15,409 nt of DNA, from positions 1 through 15,409 of the forward strand of contig CAZQIC010000116.1 in NCBI GenBank assembly GCA_964593555.1. The letters run 5' to 3'. This document shows, piece after piece, positions 14,638-15,409 of this stretch. The first letter of the stretch is position 1. Each line of letters begins with the position of its first letter. The notes under the pieces were generated by a model. That model was given only the letters and a program-made list of their open reading frames with translations, did no database searches and had not been told where the DNA came from. This DNA comes from CAZQIC01 sp964593555. GTDB taxonomy: Bacteria; Bacteroidota; Bacteroidia; JAFLBG01. A program made the translations under genes and the position numbers.

Positions 14638-15409
14638 TTAAAATCTTATTCCGATAACAAGCATATCATCAATTTGTTTATAATCACCCTTCCAATTTTG
14701 CATGGTTTCTTCCATTGCCAATTTTTGTTCCGCCATACTCATTGACTGAATATCCAAAAGTAGTTTTCTAAATGCAGACGTATTGAATTTTTTATTTTCG
14801 GGTCCGCCAAATTGATCCATGTACCCATCGCTAAACAGGTATAACCCCATATTTTCATGAATCGGAATTTGATGGGTAGTGAATTCTGACCTGGTGCTTT
14901 CTGTGTTTCCAAGGCTGGTTCCTCCTATGGATCGAATATTTGGTTCAACAATAACTACATTATTATTCTCAACTATATATACGGGGTTCATTGCGCCGGC
15001 AAACTCAATTAATTTTTTTTCATGATCAATTACGCATAGTGATATTTCCATTCCATCCTGGGACTGCGTTTCTCCAGCATTTTGATTCAAAGATTTTAAT
15101 ACGCCCGCGTGGAGCATTTCTAATATTTTTCCTGGCTGGACAACGAGCTTCTCATTTATTATTTCATTCAGCAAAGCATTTCCTATCAATGACATAAACG
15201 CACCGGGAACGCCATGTCCTGTGCAATCGATGGCGGCAACAATAATCTTATCTTCAAGTTTTGAACACCAATAAAAATCACCGCTAACAATATCTCTGGG
15301 TTGGTAATAAATAAATGATTGAGGTAACATTTTTTGAATTTCATTCTCTTCCAAAAGGATAGATTTTTGTATGCGTTTTGCATAATTGATGCTGTCTGTT
15401 ATTTTTTTT
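14638..15409 (-). CDS. SpoIIE/PP2C-family serine phosphatase (SiaA-like), partial, 5' end outside window
   Basis: The C-terminal 256 residues of a protein phosphatase; the frame stays open to the right edge. A TTG at 15354 has been a possible start, but in-frame KKITDSINYAKRIQKSIL lies upstream of it. That string is the coiled linker that usually precedes the phosphatase domain in Bacteroidota, so the true start and any sensor domain are beyond the window. Numbering from the edge, metal-binding aspartates are Asp44 (VSGDFYW), Asp61 (AIDCTGHGVPGAFMS), Asp194 (FSDGYMDQFGG) and Asp247/248 (QIDDMLVIGIRF at the C-terminus). All are present, so it should be active. In Pseudomonas SiaA, an enzyme of this type, dephosphorylates SiaC. 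Its convergent position next to the SiaB/SiaC-like pair makes it the natural antagonist of the kinase, but separate promoters imply separate control. Confidence 0.9.
   Translation of the reverse strand, partial: KKITDSINYAKRIQKSILLEENEIQKMLPQSFIYYQPRDIVSGDFYWCSKLEDKIIVAAIDCTGHGVPGAFMSLIGNALLNEIINEKLVVQPGKILEMLHAGVLKSLNQNAGETQSQDGMEISLCVIDHEKKLIEFAGAMNPVYIVENNNVVIVEPNIRSIGGTSLGNTESTRSEFTTHQIPIHENMGLYLFSDGYMDQFGGPENKKFNTSAFRKLLLDIQSMSMAEQKLAMEETMQNWKGDYKQIDDMLVIGIRF

Noticed and set aside
14638..15354. Complete 238-residue phosphatase starting at TTG 15354
   Set aside because: The frame is open to the window edge and encodes the typical pre-phosphatase coiled linker upstream of that TTG, so the gene is truncated by the window.

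Overview
This is an AT-rich window from a member of the Bacteroidota (class not resolvable). Three secreted proteins carry or once carried a type IX secretion system (T9SS) C-terminal sorting domain. The glycyl-tRNA synthetase is the single-chain alpha2 type. The class Ia ribonucleotide reductase has a eukaryote-like small subunit, and starts generally lack Shine-Dalgarno sites. The right end holds a SiaA/SiaB/SiaC-type phosphorylation module of a form plausible for this phylum.

Left part (1-5941), all genes on the minus strand: an acyltransferase-3 membrane protein; nrdB followed by nrdA, closed by a perfect 13-bp terminator hairpin; a 337-bp nrdB leader with direct and inverted repeats; and a cysteine-rich DUF3109 protein.

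Middle (5942-12734): two plus-strand T9SS cargo genes, glyQS, then a convergent PKD-domain T9SS cargo gene. The second cargo gene (6822-9351) is broken. A large repeat-rich exoprotein is split from its sorting domain by two frame disruptions, one of them in a six-unit heptanucleotide tandem repeat (8964-9005). Because 7 is not a multiple of 3, each unit gained or lost shifts the frame. Four units, instead of the six present, would join the repeat segment cleanly to the sorting domain. This is the most interesting locus in the window: a candidate slippage-controlled switch of secretion or surface anchoring, or a gene decaying through the same process.

Right part (12735-15409): a 370-bp regulatory gap with a GC-rich structured island, then a tightly coupled pair. 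Its first gene is a SiaB-like kinase made of two tandem HATPase-like domains, and its second is a SiaC-like phosphoprotein. A convergent SpoIIE/PP2C phosphatase runs off the right edge. By analogy with Pseudomonas SiaABC, kinase and phosphatase would set the phosphorylation state of the SiaC-like protein. No diguanylate cyclase (SiaD) is visible, so the output is unknown.
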